A stretch of DNA of 64,000 bases from JAGPUQ01 sp947084925 (GTDB lineage: Bacteria; Pseudomonadota; Gammaproteobacteria; Pseudomonadales; Porticoccaceae): the NCBI GenBank assembly GCA_947084925.1, contig CAMTUJ010000008.1, positions 62,001 to 126,000 of the forward strand, in the 5' to 3' direction. The first letter of the stretch is position 1; each line of letters begins with the position of its first letter. Below are positions 7,881 to 17,362 of the stretch, in pieces. The position numbers were made by a program, and so were the translations under genes. The notes beneath the pieces were generated by a model, which saw only the letters and a list, made by a program, of their open reading frames with translations, ran no database searches and was not told where the DNA came from.

Positions 7881-8540
7881 ATGCGATACAGCTTTACCCG
7901 CGTCGATCCGAATCGCCCCACCGGCGTCTCGCCCCTCACCATCAAGACCGAAGAGGTCTTCACCGAGGAAGAAGTCCGCCGCAATGTGCTGACCGCCAAG
8001 CTGTCGGATCTGGTGCAGTGGGGACGCAAACATTCGATCTGGCCCTATAATTTTGGCCTGTCGTGCTGTTATGTCGAAATGGCGACCGCCTTTACCTCGA
8101 CCCATGACATTGCCCGTTTCGGCGCCGAGGTGATCCGCGCGTCGCCGCGCCAGGCCGACCTGATGGTCATCGCCGGCACCTGCTTCATCAAGATGGCGCC
8201 GGTCGTGCAGCGCCTGTACGAGCAGTTGCTGGAACCCAAATGGGTGATTTCCATGGGGTCCTGCGCCAACTCCGGCGGCATGTACGACATCTATTCGGTG
8301 GTGCAGGGCGTCGACAAGTTTCTTCCGGTGGATCTCTATGTTCCAGGCTGCCCGCCGCGTCCCGAGGCTTTTCTGCAAGGGCTGATGCTGCTGCAGGACT
8401 CCATCGGCCAGGAGCGGCGGCCGCTGTCCTGGGTGGTGGGCGATCAGGGTATTTACCAGGCCGAGATGCCGGTTCAGCGCGACCTGAAGCAGGCCGAGCG
8501 CAAGGCGCAGACCGTGCTGCGCACGCCGGACGAGGTCTGA
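7881..8540 (+). CDS. nuoB: NADH-quinone oxidoreductase subunit B
   Basis: Peripheral-arm subunit that carries cluster N2, the last electron donor to quinone. 219 residues. The tandem cysteines Cys62-Cys63 (LSCCYVEM), GSCANSGG and PGCPPRPEA supply the four ligands. The start at ATG 7881 (MRYSFTRVDPNRP) is chosen over an upstream in-frame GTG that would lie inside nuoA. nuoCD begins 3 bases after the stop codon. Confidence 0.96.
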   Translation: MRYSFTRVDPNRPTGVSPLTIKTEEVFTEEEVRRNVLTAKLSDLVQWGRKHSIWPYNFGLSCCYVEMATAFTSTHDIARFGAEVIRASPRQADLMVIAGTCFIKMAPVVQRLYEQLLEPKWVISMGSCANSGGMYDIYSVVQGVDKFLPVDLYVPGCPPRPEAFLQGLMLLQDSIGQERRPLSWVVGDQGIYQAEMPVQRDLKQAERKAQTVLRTPDEV

Positions 8541-8543
8541 CGG

Positions 8544-10325
8544 ATGGCCGACGGCACGGTTCCCGGATTGCCGGACAGCGCCAGCGCGGTCATCGCGCTG
8601 TGCGGCGCCGATGCGGTCACGGTCGAGTCCACCGTCGATCGCGTGCCGACCCTGTGGATACCGGCGGCACGCGTTGTCGAGGTGCTGCGCCTGCTGCGCG
8701 CCGGGGTGGCGCAGCCCTACGTCATGTTGTACGACCTGACCGCCGTCGACGAGCGCTTGCGCAAGTACCGCGATGGCCTGCCGGCGGCGGATTTCACCGT
8801 CGTCTACCACCTGTTGTCGGTGGATCGCGACATCGCCACGCGCGGGCAGGGTGACATCCGCATCAAGATCGCGTTGCGTGGCGATTTCCCGTCGTTGCCG
8901 ACCGTGTCCGGCATTTATCCGAACGCCAACTGGTACGAGCGCGAAGTCTGGGATCTGTTCGGCATCGGCTTTGAAGGCCACCCGGGTCTGCGCCGCATCC
9001 TGCTGCCGCCCACCTGGACCGGCCACCCGCTGCGCAAGGACTACCCCGCGCGCGCCACCGAATTCGATCCCTTCCATCTCGACGCCCTGCGGCAGGATCA
9101 GGAACAGGAGGCGCTGCGCTTCATCCCCGAGGATTGGGGCATGAAACGCGGCACCGACGATCACGATTTCATGTTCCTCAATCTGGGTCCCAATCACCCC
9201 TCCGCGCACGGTGCCTTCCGCATCGTGCTGCAACTGGATGGCGAAGAGGTGGTCGACTGCGTGCCGGACATCGGCTACCACCATCGCGGTGCCGAGAAGA
9301 TGGGCGAGCGCCAGTCCTGGCACAGCTACATTCCCTACACCGACCGCATCGACTATCTCGGTGGGGTCATGAACAATCTGCCCTATGTGCTGGCGCTGGA
9401 AAAACTCGCCGGCATCGAGGTGCCGGAGCGCGTCAAGACCATCCGGGTGATGCTGGTGGAATTCTTCCGCATCACCTCACACCTGCTGTTTTACGGCACT
9501 TTTGCCCAGGATCTCGGCGCCATGTCGCCGGTGTTCTACATGTTCGTCGACCGCCAGAAAGCCTACGACGTGATCGAGGCCATCACCGGTTTTCGCATGC
9601 ACCCCGCGTGGTTCCGTATCGGTGGCGTCGCCCAGGATCTGCCGCGCGGCTGGGACCGCAAGGTGCGCGAGTTCCTCGAGTGGATGCCCAAGCGCCTCGA
9701 CGGTTATCGCAAGGCGGCGCTGGAAAATGCCATTCTCAAGGCGCGCTGCAAGGGCGTTGCCGTGTACGACACCGCCAACGCGATGGCTTGGGGTGTCACC
9801 GGCCCCGGCCTGCGCGCCACCGGCTGCAACTACGATCTGCGCAAGGCGCGACCCTATTCCGGTTACGAACAGTTCGATTTCGAGGTGCCGGTGTTCCACA
9901 ACGGCGATGTCTACGACCGGGCGCTGGCGCGCGAGGAAGAAATCCGCCAGTCGCTGCGCATCATCCGGCAGTGCCTCGACAACATGCCTTCGGGGCCGTA
10001 CAAGGCCGATCATCCGCTGACCTGTCCGCCGCCGAAGGAGCGCACCCTGCGCGACATCGACACCCTGATTCCGCACTTTCTCGGGGTGTCCTGGGGGCCG
10101 GTGATGCCGGCCGGGGAGACCAGCCAGATGGTCGAGGCCACCAAGGGCATCAACAGCTATCACTTGATCAGCGACCGCAGTACCGCGAGCTATCGCACCC
10201 GCATCCGCACGCCCAGCTTTCCGCACCTGCAACAGATTCCGTCCGTGGTGCGCGGCCAGATGGTGCCCGACCTGATCGCGCACGTCGCCAGCATCGACTT
10301 TGTGATGGCCGATGTTGACCGCTGA
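8544..10325 (+). CDS. nuoCD: Fused NADH-quinone oxidoreductase subunits C and D
   Basis: 593-residue fusion of the 30-kDa and 49-kDa subunits, as in E. coli and Pseudomonas. Residues 1 to about 195 are NuoC (NWYEREVWDLFGI, HPLRKDYPA). From about residue 205 the NuoD part follows (FLNLGPNHPSAHGAFR, GYHHRGAEKMGE, and a C-terminus ending DFVMADVDR). NuoD forms the quinone-binding site with NuoB. The two domains are joined by a short linker with no internal stop codon. A gap of 87 bases with GC-rich inverted repeats precedes nuoE. Confidence 0.96.
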   Translation: MADGTVPGLPDSASAVIALCGADAVTVESTVDRVPTLWIPAARVVEVLRLLRAGVAQPYVMLYDLTAVDERLRKYRDGLPAADFTVVYHLLSVDRDIATRGQGDIRIKIALRGDFPSLPTVSGIYPNANWYEREVWDLFGIGFEGHPGLRRILLPPTWTGHPLRKDYPARATEFDPFHLDALRQDQEQEALRFIPEDWGMKRGTDDHDFMFLNLGPNHPSAHGAFRIVLQLDGEEVVDCVPDIGYHHRGAEKMGERQSWHSYIPYTDRIDYLGGVMNNLPYVLALEKLAGIEVPERVKTIRVMLVEFFRITSHLLFYGTFAQDLGAMSPVFYMFVDRQKAYDVIEAITGFRMHPAWFRIGGVAQDLPRGWDRKVREFLEWMPKRLDGYRKAALENAILKARCKGVAVYDTANAMAWGVTGPGLRATGCNYDLRKARPYSGYEQFDFEVPVFHNGDVYDRALAREEEIRQSLRIIRQCLDNMPSGPYKADHPLTCPPPKERTLRDIDTLIPHFLGVSWGPVMPAGETSQMVEATKGINSYHLISDRSTASYRTRIRTPSFPHLQQIPSVVRGQMVPDLIAHVASIDFVMADVDR

Positions 10326-10412
10326 GACTGTCTTTCCGGCCCCCGGCGCGACCCACAACCGTTGCGGATGGTTGCGCCACGGGCGCGCCGGGCCGAGCGC
10401 AGGAACCACGCC

Positions 10413-10928
10413 ATGAACGACAACCTGATCCGGCTCACCGATCTGGAGCGCGCCGCGCCCTTCGTGCTGAGCGACGCCGAGCGCCACGAGATCGAGCACG
10501 CACTCGGCCACTACCCGGACGGCCGCGCCGCCAGTATCGAAGCGCTCAAGATCGTGCAGCAGCACCGCGGCTGGGTGCCGGACGGGGCGCTTGCGCCGGT
10601 CGCGGCGCTGATCGGCATTTCGGCCGCCGACCTCGAAGGCGTCGCGACCTTCTACAGCCTGATTTTTCGCCAGCCGGTCGGCCGCCACGTCATCAAGCTG
10701 TGCGACAGCATCTCCTGCTATCTCACCGGTTACGACGAACTGCGCGCGGCGCTGGAGCAACAGCTCGGCATCGGTTACGGCCAGACCACGCCGGATCAGC
10801 GCTTCACCCTGCTGCCGGTCTGCTGTCTGGGCGCCTGCGACCGTGGCCCGACGCTGATGATCGACGACGACCTCCACGGCGATGTCGCGCCGGGTGCGGT
10901 CGCCGAGCTGCTGGCGGCCTACCCATGA
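10413..10928 (+). CDS. nuoE: NADH-quinone oxidoreductase subunit E
   Basis: 24-kDa [2Fe-2S] subunit (cluster N1a) of the NADH module, 171 residues from ATG 10413, which has AGGA upstream. The cluster ligands are CDSISC (C-x4-C) and CCLGAC (C-x3-C pattern). An upstream in-frame TTG at 10362 adds only a basic, unconserved stretch. The stop overlaps the nuoF start by ATGA, so the two are coupled. Confidence 0.95.
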   Translation: MNDNLIRLTDLERAAPFVLSDAERHEIEHALGHYPDGRAASIEALKIVQQHRGWVPDGALAPVAALIGISAADLEGVATFYSLIFRQPVGRHVIKLCDSISCYLTGYDELRAALEQQLGIGYGQTTPDQRFTLLPVCCLGACDRGPTLMIDDDLHGDVAPGAVAELLAAYP

Positions 10929-12265
10929 CGCGCGAATCCACCATGACGCTCGCACAGCAATTGCTGACCAAACCCCTGACGGCGCGCGTCAACACCGCGC
11001 AGCCGATGGATCTCGCCGCGTTCGAGGCGAGCGGCGGCTACCGCGCGTTGCGTCTGGCGATCAAGGAGCTGTCGCCCCAGGATGTGCAGGCGCGGGTCAA
11101 GGACGCGAATCTGCGCGGCCGCGGCGGCGCCGGTTTTCCCGCCGGGGCCAAGTGGGGCCTGATCCCCATGGGGCCGGACGCCGGGGTCAAGTACCTCGTC
11201 TGCAACGCCGACGAAATGGAGCCGGGCACCTTCAAGGATCGCCTCCTGATGGAGGGCGCACCCCATCAACTGGTGGAAGGCATGCTGGTTGCCGCCTACG
11301 CGACCCAGGCCACCACCGGCTATATTTTTCTGCGCGGCGAATATGTGCTGGCCGCCGCGCGTCTGAATCAGGCGCTTGCCGAAGCGCGCGCCGCCGGCCT
11401 GCTGGGCCGCAACATCCTCGGCAGCGGCTGGGACTTCGACTGTTTCGTGCACACCGGGGCCGGGCGCTACATCTGCGGCGAAGAAACCGCGCTGATCAAT
11501 TCCCTCGAAGGCCGCCGCGCCAATCCGCGCGCCAAGCCGCCATTCCCCCAGATCGCCGGGGCCTGGGGGCGTCCGACCGTCATCAACAACGTCGAGACGC
11601 TCAATAACGTCGCGCCCATCGTGCTCAATGGCGCCGAGTGGTTTCGCGGCCTTTCGCAAGGTAAATCCCCGGACGGCGGCACCAAGCTCTACGGTGTGTC
11701 CGGTCGGGCCAGGCGACCGGGGGTGTTCGAGCTGCCGATCGGCACCACGGCGCGCGAGATTCTCGAAGAACACGCCGGCGGCATGAAGGACGGCTACCAA
11801 CTGAAGTGCTGGCTGCCCGGTGGCGCCTCCACGGATTTCCTGCTCCCCGGGCACCTCGATCTGGCGATGGACTACGACACCATCGGCAAGGCCGGGTCGC
11901 GCATGGGCACCGGCCTGCTCGCCGTCGTCGATCAGACCCACAACATGGTGTCGGTGGTGCGCAATCTGGAAGAGTTCTTCGCCCGCGAATCCTGCGGCTG
12001 GTGCACGCCCTGCCGCGACGGCCTGCCCTGGACCGTGAAGATTCTGCGTGCGCTGGAAGCCGGGCAGGGTAACAGCGGCGATATCGAGCAGTTGGTAGCG
12101 ATGACCAAAGCGCTGGGTCCGGGCCGCACGTTTTGCGCGCACGCGCCGGGCGCCATGGAGCCGCTCCAGTCGGCGCTCAAATTTTTCCGCGCCGAGTTCG
12201 AGGCCGGCATCCGGGCGGACCACGCCCCCGCCGCCGGCTCCCCGGCCAGTTCCACAGCAGGTTGA
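10925..12265 (+). CDS. nuoF: NADH-quinone oxidoreductase subunit F
   Basis: NADH- and FMN-binding subunit, 446 residues. The glycine-rich GRGGAGFPAGAKWG (near residue 65) and CNADEMEPGTFKDR bind FMN and NADH. ESCGWCTPC plus a later Cys (TFCAHAPGA) hold the [4Fe-4S] cluster N3. The sequence is strikingly like the E. coli protein, including NADEMEPGT. The start is the ATG at 10925, in ATGA overlap with nuoE; a second ATG lies 18 bases downstream. Confidence 0.96.
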   Translation: MTRESTMTLAQQLLTKPLTARVNTAQPMDLAAFEASGGYRALRLAIKELSPQDVQARVKDANLRGRGGAGFPAGAKWGLIPMGPDAGVKYLVCNADEMEPGTFKDRLLMEGAPHQLVEGMLVAAYATQATTGYIFLRGEYVLAAARLNQALAEARAAGLLGRNILGSGWDFDCFVHTGAGRYICGEETALINSLEGRRANPRAKPPFPQIAGAWGRPTVINNVETLNNVAPIVLNGAEWFRGLSQGKSPDGGTKLYGVSGRARRPGVFELPIGTTAREILEEHAGGMKDGYQLKCWLPGGASTDFLLPGHLDLAMDYDTIGKAGSRMGTGLLAVVDQTHNMVSVVRNLEEFFARESCGWCTPCRDGLPWTVKILRALEAGQGNSGDIEQLVAMTKALGPGRTFCAHAPGAMEPLQSALKFFRAEFEAGIRADHAPAAGSPASSTAG

Positions 12266-12268
12266 GCG

Positions 12269-14974
12269 ATGGCCATCCTTCACGTCGACGGCAAGCAGTA
12301 CGAGGTCACGGGCGGCGACAACCTGCTCCACGCCTGCCTCTCGCTGGGCCTGGATATCCCCTATTTCTGCTGGCACCCGGCACTCGGCAGCGTCGGCGCC
12401 TGCCGCCAGTGCGCGGTCAAGCAATACAGCGGTCCGGATGACAAAACCGGTCGCATCGTGATGTCCTGCATGACGCCGGCCACCGACGGCAGCTGGATTT
12501 CCATCGACGATGCCGAGGCCCGGGAATTCCGCGAGACCATCATCAGCTTCCTGATGACCAACCACCCGCACGATTGCCCGGTGTGCGAGGAGGGCGGCCA
12601 CTGTCATTTGCAGGACATGACGGTGATGACCGGCCACCACAACCGCAACTACCGCTTCACCAAGCGCACCCACCGCAATCAGGAACTGGGGCCGTTCATC
12701 AAGCACGAGATGAACCGCTGCATCGCCTGTTACCGCTGCGTGCGCTACTACAACGACTACGCCGGCGGCACCGATCTGGGCGTGTACGGCGCCGCGTCCA
12801 ACCTCTACTTCGGCCGCGCCCAGGATGGCGTGCTGGAGAGCGAGTTCGCCGGCAACCTCACCGAAGTCTGTCCCACCGGCGTGTTCACCGACAAGACCCA
12901 CGCCGAACGCTACAACCGGCGCTGGGACATGCAGTTCGCGCCCAGCATCTGCACCGGCTGCGCGGTGGGCTGCAACATCTCGCCGGGCGAACGCTACGGC
13001 GAATTGCGCCGTATCGAAAACCGCTACCACGGCGAGCTCAACGGGTATTTTCTCTGCGACCGCGGGCGGTTCGGCTACGGCCATGTGAACCGCAAGGACC
13101 GACCGCGCCGCGCGCTGCTCGCCGGCATTGACGGTCTGGTTCCCGCCGAAGCGACGGCCGTGCTGGATTTCATCCGCGCGCAACTCGCCGCCGGCCGGCC
13201 GGTGTTCGGCGTCGGCTCGCCGCGCGCTTCGCTCGAAGCCAACAGCGCCCTTATGGAACTGGTCGGACGCGACAATTTCAGCAGCGGCCAGACCGCAGCG
13301 GACGCCACCCTGGCCGGCCGCTGCCTGGACGTGCTGCGCGGCGGGTCGGCGCGCGTCGCCAGCCTGCGGTCGATGGAAGACGCCGACGCCGTGCTGGTAC
13401 TGGGCGAGGATGTGCTGGCCACGGCGCCGCGCATCGCGCTCGCCCTGCGCCAGGCGGCGCGCGGTCGCGCCACCGAGATGTGCGCCGAGCGCAAGGTGCC
13501 GCAATGGCAGGCCGCCTCCGCCGCCGATATCGCGCAGGGTGAGCTGCATCCGGTATTCGTGGTGACGCCGGCGGCCACGCGCTGCGACGACTTCGCCCGC
13601 GAGACGCGCCGCGCCGCCGCGCCCGACCTCGCCCGCGTCGGTTTCGCCGTGGCCCATGTCCTCGATCCCGCCGCGCCCGCCGTGGCTGATCTCGATGCCG
13701 ATACCGCGGCGCTCGCGGAGCGCATCGCCGCCGCCCTGCGCGGCGCGCAGCGGCCGCTGATCGTCTCCGGTACCGGCTGTCGCGACATCGCGGTGATCGA
13801 GGCCGCCGCCAATATCGCCAAGGCGCTGCATGGGCTCAATCCGGCGACAGAGATCTGTCTCGCATTGCCCGAAGCCAACAGTCTCGGCATCGCGCACTTC
13901 GCGGCCCTGGATCTGGAAACCCTGCTGGAGCGTGCCGCGCGCGAACCCAGCGTGGTGGTGGTGGTCGAGAACGATCTCTACACCCGCTTGAGCGCGGCAC
14001 AGATCGATCATGCGCTCGCCGACGCCACCCTGATCGTGATCGACCACCAGCTCACCGCCACCGTGAGTCGCGCTCAGGCGGTACTGCCGGCGGCGAGCTT
14101 CGCCGAGGGCGACGGTACCCTGGTCAACTACGAAGGTCGTGCGCAACGCCTGTTTCAGGTCTACGACCCGGCTTACTACGATCCCGAAGTAGCGGTCGCC
14201 GAATCCTGGCGCTGGCTGGATCGGCTGCAGCACGGTGCCGCTGCCGCCGAGAACTTCGACGAGGTACTGGCACAGTGCGAAGCCGCGGTGCCGGTGCTGC
14301 GCGGCATTGCCGCCGCCGCTCCGGACGCGAGCTTCCGCCTGCGCGGCATGAAAATCGCCCGGGCTCCCCAGCGCCAGTCGGGCCGCACCGCGGCGCGCGC
14401 GCAAATACGGGTGCATGAAATACGCGCGACCCAGGATCCGGACTCCTCGCTGGCGTTCTCGATGGAGGGTGTCAACGGCGCCTCCGGGGTTGACCGGCCA
14501 CCGGCGCTGGTGGCCTTTTCCTGGGCCCCGGGCTGGAATTCACCGCAGGCCTGGAACAAGTTACAGGCGGAAGTCGGCGGCGAATTGCGCGGTGGCGATC
14601 CTGGCGCGCAGCTCATCACGGGCGGCGCCGGCATCGACTATTTCACCGCGATCCCGGCCGCGGCGGCGCGGGACGGCACCTTGCGGATTGCACCCCTGTA
14701 CGAACATTTCGGCAGCGAAGAACTGTCGGCGCGCGCCGCGCCGATCCAGGCGCGCATGCCGGCGCCGCGCATGGCGCTCAATCCCGCCGATGCGGCCCGC
14801 TTCGGGATCGCCGACGGCGAGCGTATCGCGATCGGTGTCTCTGGCCAGACCCTGCGCCTGACCGTGCAATTGCGCCCGGATCTCGCGCCTGGCGTTATTG
14901 GTGTGCCGGTCGGCCTCCCCGGCGTGCCGCCGGTCCCGGCCGGCGCCGCGGCCACTCTGACGCGGGAGCCCTGA
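12269..14974 (+). CDS. nuoG: NADH-quinone oxidoreductase subunit G
   Basis: Large iron-sulfur subunit of the NADH module, 901 residues, close to the E. coli length. The N-terminal [2Fe-2S] ligands are Cys34, Cys45, Cys48 and Cys67. They are followed by the His-ligated cluster (HPHDCPVCEEGGHC) and CIACYRC...CPTG. The extra N7 cluster of the E. coli-type protein is present (CTGCAVGC...LCDRGRFG). The rest is a molybdopterin-oxidoreductase-like fold without a cofactor. It starts 3 bases after nuoF. Confidence 0.96.
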   Translation: MAILHVDGKQYEVTGGDNLLHACLSLGLDIPYFCWHPALGSVGACRQCAVKQYSGPDDKTGRIVMSCMTPATDGSWISIDDAEAREFRETIISFLMTNHPHDCPVCEEGGHCHLQDMTVMTGHHNRNYRFTKRTHRNQELGPFIKHEMNRCIACYRCVRYYNDYAGGTDLGVYGAASNLYFGRAQDGVLESEFAGNLTEVCPTGVFTDKTHAERYNRRWDMQFAPSICTGCAVGCNISPGERYGELRRIENRYHGELNGYFLCDRGRFGYGHVNRKDRPRRALLAGIDGLVPAEATAVLDFIRAQLAAGRPVFGVGSPRASLEANSALMELVGRDNFSSGQTAADATLAGRCLDVLRGGSARVASLRSMEDADAVLVLGEDVLATAPRIALALRQAARGRATEMCAERKVPQWQAASAADIAQGELHPVFVVTPAATRCDDFARETRRAAAPDLARVGFAVAHVLDPAAPAVADLDADTAALAERIAAALRGAQRPLIVSGTGCRDIAVIEAAANIAKALHGLNPATEICLALPEANSLGIAHFAALDLETLLERAAREPSVVVVVENDLYTRLSAAQIDHALADATLIVIDHQLTATVSRAQAVLPAASFAEGDGTLVNYEGRAQRLFQVYDPAYYDPEVAVAESWRWLDRLQHGAAAAENFDEVLAQCEAAVPVLRGIAAAAPDASFRLRGMKIARAPQRQSGRTAARAQIRVHEIRATQDPDSSLAFSMEGVNGASGVDRPPALVAFSWAPGWNSPQAWNKLQAEVGGELRGGDPGAQLITGGAGIDYFTAIPAAAARDGTLRIAPLYEHFGSEELSARAAPIQARMPAPRMALNPADAARFGIADGERIAIGVSGQTLRLTVQLRPDLAPGVIGVPVGLPGVPPVPAGAAATLTREP

Positions 14975-14977
14975 CCG

Positions 14978-15991
14978 ATGTTCGCGGCGCTGCTCGCCTG
15001 GTTGATGTCGCCCCCCGTGCTCGCGGCGCTGTGGGCCGTGGTGCAGGCCGTGGTCATCCTCCTCGGCCTGGTGATTTCCGCCGCCTGGATGATCTGGCTG
15101 GAGCGCCGCCTGCTGGCGCTGTGGCAGGATCGCCTCGGCCCCAACCGGGTCGGCCCGTTCGGGCTCGGTCAGGTGATCGCCGACATGATCAAGATATTCT
15201 TCAAGGAGGACTGGACGCCGCCCTTCGTCGACAAATTTACCTTCGTTCTGGCGCCGCTGCTGGCGATGAGCCTGATGATGCTGGGTTACGCGCTGGTACC
15301 CATCACGCCGACCTGGGGTGTGGCGGCGCCGGAGCTGGGCCTGCTGTTTTTCCTGGCGATCGCCGGACTTGCGGTGTACGCGGTGATGCTGGGCGGCTGG
15401 TCATCGAACAGCAAATACTCGCTGCTCGGGGGCCTGCGCTCCACCGCGCAGACCATCTCCTACGAAGTTTTCATGGGCCTGTCGCTGATGGGTATCGTGA
15501 TGCAGGCCGGCACCTTCAATGTCCGCGACATCGTGCTCGCCCAGCAGGCCGGCTGGTGGAACGTGATCCCGCAATTTTTCGGTTTCTGCGTGTGGTCGCT
15601 GGCGGCGATCGCCGTTACTCACCGTACCCCGTTCGATCTGCCCGAAGCCGAGTCCGAACTGGCGGCGGGTTATCACACCGAATACTCCGGCATGAAGTTC
15701 GGCATGTTTTTCGTCGGCGAGTACGTCGGCATCGTGATGGTGTCCGGTCTGACCACCGCGCTGTTCTTCGGCGGCTGGGAAGGGCCGTTCTGGAGCGACC
15801 GGATTCCGTTCGTCTGGTTTGCCATCAAGTCGCTGCTGTTCATGTCGAGTTTCATCCTGCTGCGCGCCGCGCTGCCGCGCCCCCGCTACGACCAGATGAT
15901 GGCGGCGGCGTGGAAAGTCTGTCTGCCGCTGTCGCTCGCGAACCTGCTGATCACGGGCGCCGTCATCCTCTGGCAGGGGTCGGGAGCCTGA
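14978..15991 (+). CDS. nuoH: NADH-quinone oxidoreductase subunit H
   Basis: Membrane subunit that joins the peripheral arm and the proton-pumping arm and forms part of the quinone tunnel. 337 residues with about eight transmembrane helices. Conserved charged loops are visible: LERRLLALWQDRLGPNRVGP near residue 40 and TPFDLPEAESELAAGYHTEY near residue 215. It starts 3 bases after nuoG; nuoI begins one base after its stop. Confidence 0.96.
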   Translation: MFAALLAWLMSPPVLAALWAVVQAVVILLGLVISAAWMIWLERRLLALWQDRLGPNRVGPFGLGQVIADMIKIFFKEDWTPPFVDKFTFVLAPLLAMSLMMLGYALVPITPTWGVAAPELGLLFFLAIAGLAVYAVMLGGWSSNSKYSLLGGLRSTAQTISYEVFMGLSLMGIVMQAGTFNVRDIVLAQQAGWWNVIPQFFGFCVWSLAAIAVTHRTPFDLPEAESELAAGYHTEYSGMKFGMFFVGEYVGIVMVSGLTTALFFGGWEGPFWSDRIPFVWFAIKSLLFMSSFILLRAALPRPRYDQMMAAAWKVCLPLSLANLLITGAVILWQGSGA

Positions 15992-15992
15992 C

Positions 15993-16538
15993 ATGAACAA
16001 GATCCGCGCCGTGCTCTACGGCATTTACTCCATCATGCGCAGCATCGCGATGATTTTCATGCACAGCTTCCGGCCCCGCGACACCGTGGCCTATCCGGAA
16101 GTGCGGCCCTATGTTCCGCCGCGCTACCGGGGCCGTATCGTGCTGACCCGCGATCCGGACGGCGAAGAGCGTTGCGTCGCCTGCAACCTGTGCGCGGTGG
16201 CCTGTCCGGTCGGCTGCATCGCGCTGCAGAAAGCCGAGCGCGACGACGGTCGCTGGTACCCGGAATTTTTCCGTATCAATTTTTCGCGCTGCATTTTTTG
16301 CGGCCTGTGCGAGGAGGCCTGTCCCACCAACGCGATCCAGCTCACGCCGGATTACGAGATGGGCGAATACAAACGTCAGAACCTCGTTTTCGAAAAGGAA
16401 CATCTGTTGATCGACGGACCGGGCAAATATCCGGACTACAACTTCTACCGAGTCTCCGGTCTCGCCATCGCGGGCAAGGACAAGGGCGAGGCACAGGATG
16501 AAGCGCGGCCGATCGACGTCAAAAGCCTGCTGCCCTGA
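15993..16538 (+). CDS. nuoI: NADH-quinone oxidoreductase subunit I
   Basis: Peripheral-arm ferredoxin-like subunit, 181 residues. Two complete [4Fe-4S] motifs carry clusters N6a and N6b: CVACNLCAVACPVGC and CIFCGLCEEACPTNA. The N-terminal amphipathic region (IRAVLYGIYSIMRSIAMIFMH) anchors it to the membrane. nuoJ starts 10 bases after its stop, behind a good GGAGG. Confidence 0.96.
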   Translation: MNKIRAVLYGIYSIMRSIAMIFMHSFRPRDTVAYPEVRPYVPPRYRGRIVLTRDPDGEERCVACNLCAVACPVGCIALQKAERDDGRWYPEFFRINFSRCIFCGLCEEACPTNAIQLTPDYEMGEYKRQNLVFEKEHLLIDGPGKYPDYNFYRVSGLAIAGKDKGEAQDEARPIDVKSLLP

Positions 16539-16548
16539 GGACGGGAGG

Positions 16549-17046
16549 ATGATCGAACTGACTTTTTACGCCGCTGCCGCCGTTGCCGTGATCGCCACGG
16601 CCATGGTGGTGACCTGCCCGCATCCGGTGCATGCGCTGCTGTACCTGGTGCTGTCGCTGCTCGCGGTCGCGACGGTGTTCTTCACCCTGGGCGCGCCCTT
16701 TGCCGGCGTCCTCGAAGTCATCGTCTACGCGGGCGCTGTCATGGTGCTGTTCGTGTTCGTGGTGATGATGCTGAATCTGGGAAAGAGCACGGTGGAGCAG
16801 GAGCGGCGTTGGCTGTCGCCGCGCGCGGCGCTCGGACCGGCACTGCTGGCCGGCGTGCTGCTGTACCTGCTGCTGCGCGATCTCTGGAGCGCAAACGCTG
16901 CCCCGCTCGGTTTGCATGTGATCGATGCGAAGGCGGTCGGCGTCGCCCTCTACGGACCTTACCTGCTGGCGGTCGAACTCGCCTCCATGCTGTTGCTGGC
17001 CGGCCTGGTGGCCGCCTATCACCTGGGCAAGCCGGACGCATCATGA
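16549..17046 (+). CDS. nuoJ: NADH-quinone oxidoreductase subunit J
   Basis: Small membrane subunit with about five transmembrane helices, 165 residues. Helix 3 carries the conserved EVIVYAGAVMVLFVFVVMML with the pi-bulge glycine and glutamate. The start is ATG 16549, immediately after GGGAGG; upstream in-frame codons would overlap nuoI. The stop overlaps nuoK by ATGA. Confidence 0.94.
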   Translation: MIELTFYAAAAVAVIATAMVVTCPHPVHALLYLVLSLLAVATVFFTLGAPFAGVLEVIVYAGAVMVLFVFVVMMLNLGKSTVEQERRWLSPRAALGPALLAGVLLYLLLRDLWSANAAPLGLHVIDAKAVGVALYGPYLLAVELASMLLLAGLVAAYHLGKPDAS

Positions 17047-17360
17047 CCATGATCCAGCCTATTCCGATGGAACACGGCCTGCTGCTCGCCGCCGTGCTGT
17101 TCGTGCTGGGCCTCGGCGGTCTCGTCCTGCGCCGCAATGTCATTTTCATGCTGATGGCGATCGAGGTGATGATGAACGCGGCGGGACTGGCCTTCGTCAC
17201 CGCCGGCAGCCGCTGGCAGCAGGCCGATGGCCAGATCATGTTCATCCTGGTGCTGACCCTCGCGGCGGCCGAAGCCAGCGTCGGCCTGGCGTTGGTGATC
17301 CAGCTTTATAAACGCTTCAAGACGCTGGATATCGATGCCGCCAGCACGATGCGGGGCTGA
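17043..17360 (+). CDS. nuoK: NADH-quinone oxidoreductase subunit K
   Basis: Mrp-like small membrane subunit with three helices. The two membrane glutamates are in place: helix 2 has MLMAIEVMMNAAG and helix 3 has LTLAAAEASVGLAL. 105 residues from the ATGA-overlapping ATG at 17043; an ATG two codons later (17049) gives the more usual 103. It is followed after 2 bases by nuoL. Confidence 0.94.
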   Translation: MTMIQPIPMEHGLLLAAVLFVLGLGGLVLRRNVIFMLMAIEVMMNAAGLAFVTAGSRWQQADGQIMFILVLTLAAAEASVGLALVIQLYKRFKTLDIDAASTMRG

Positions 17361-17362
17361 CC

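Noticed and set aside
10919..14416. Very long minus-strand open frame (about 1165 codons) antisense to nuoF and nuoG
   Set aside because: It is a typical shadow of high-GC coding DNA; it shows no domain signature, and the plus-strand genes are certain.
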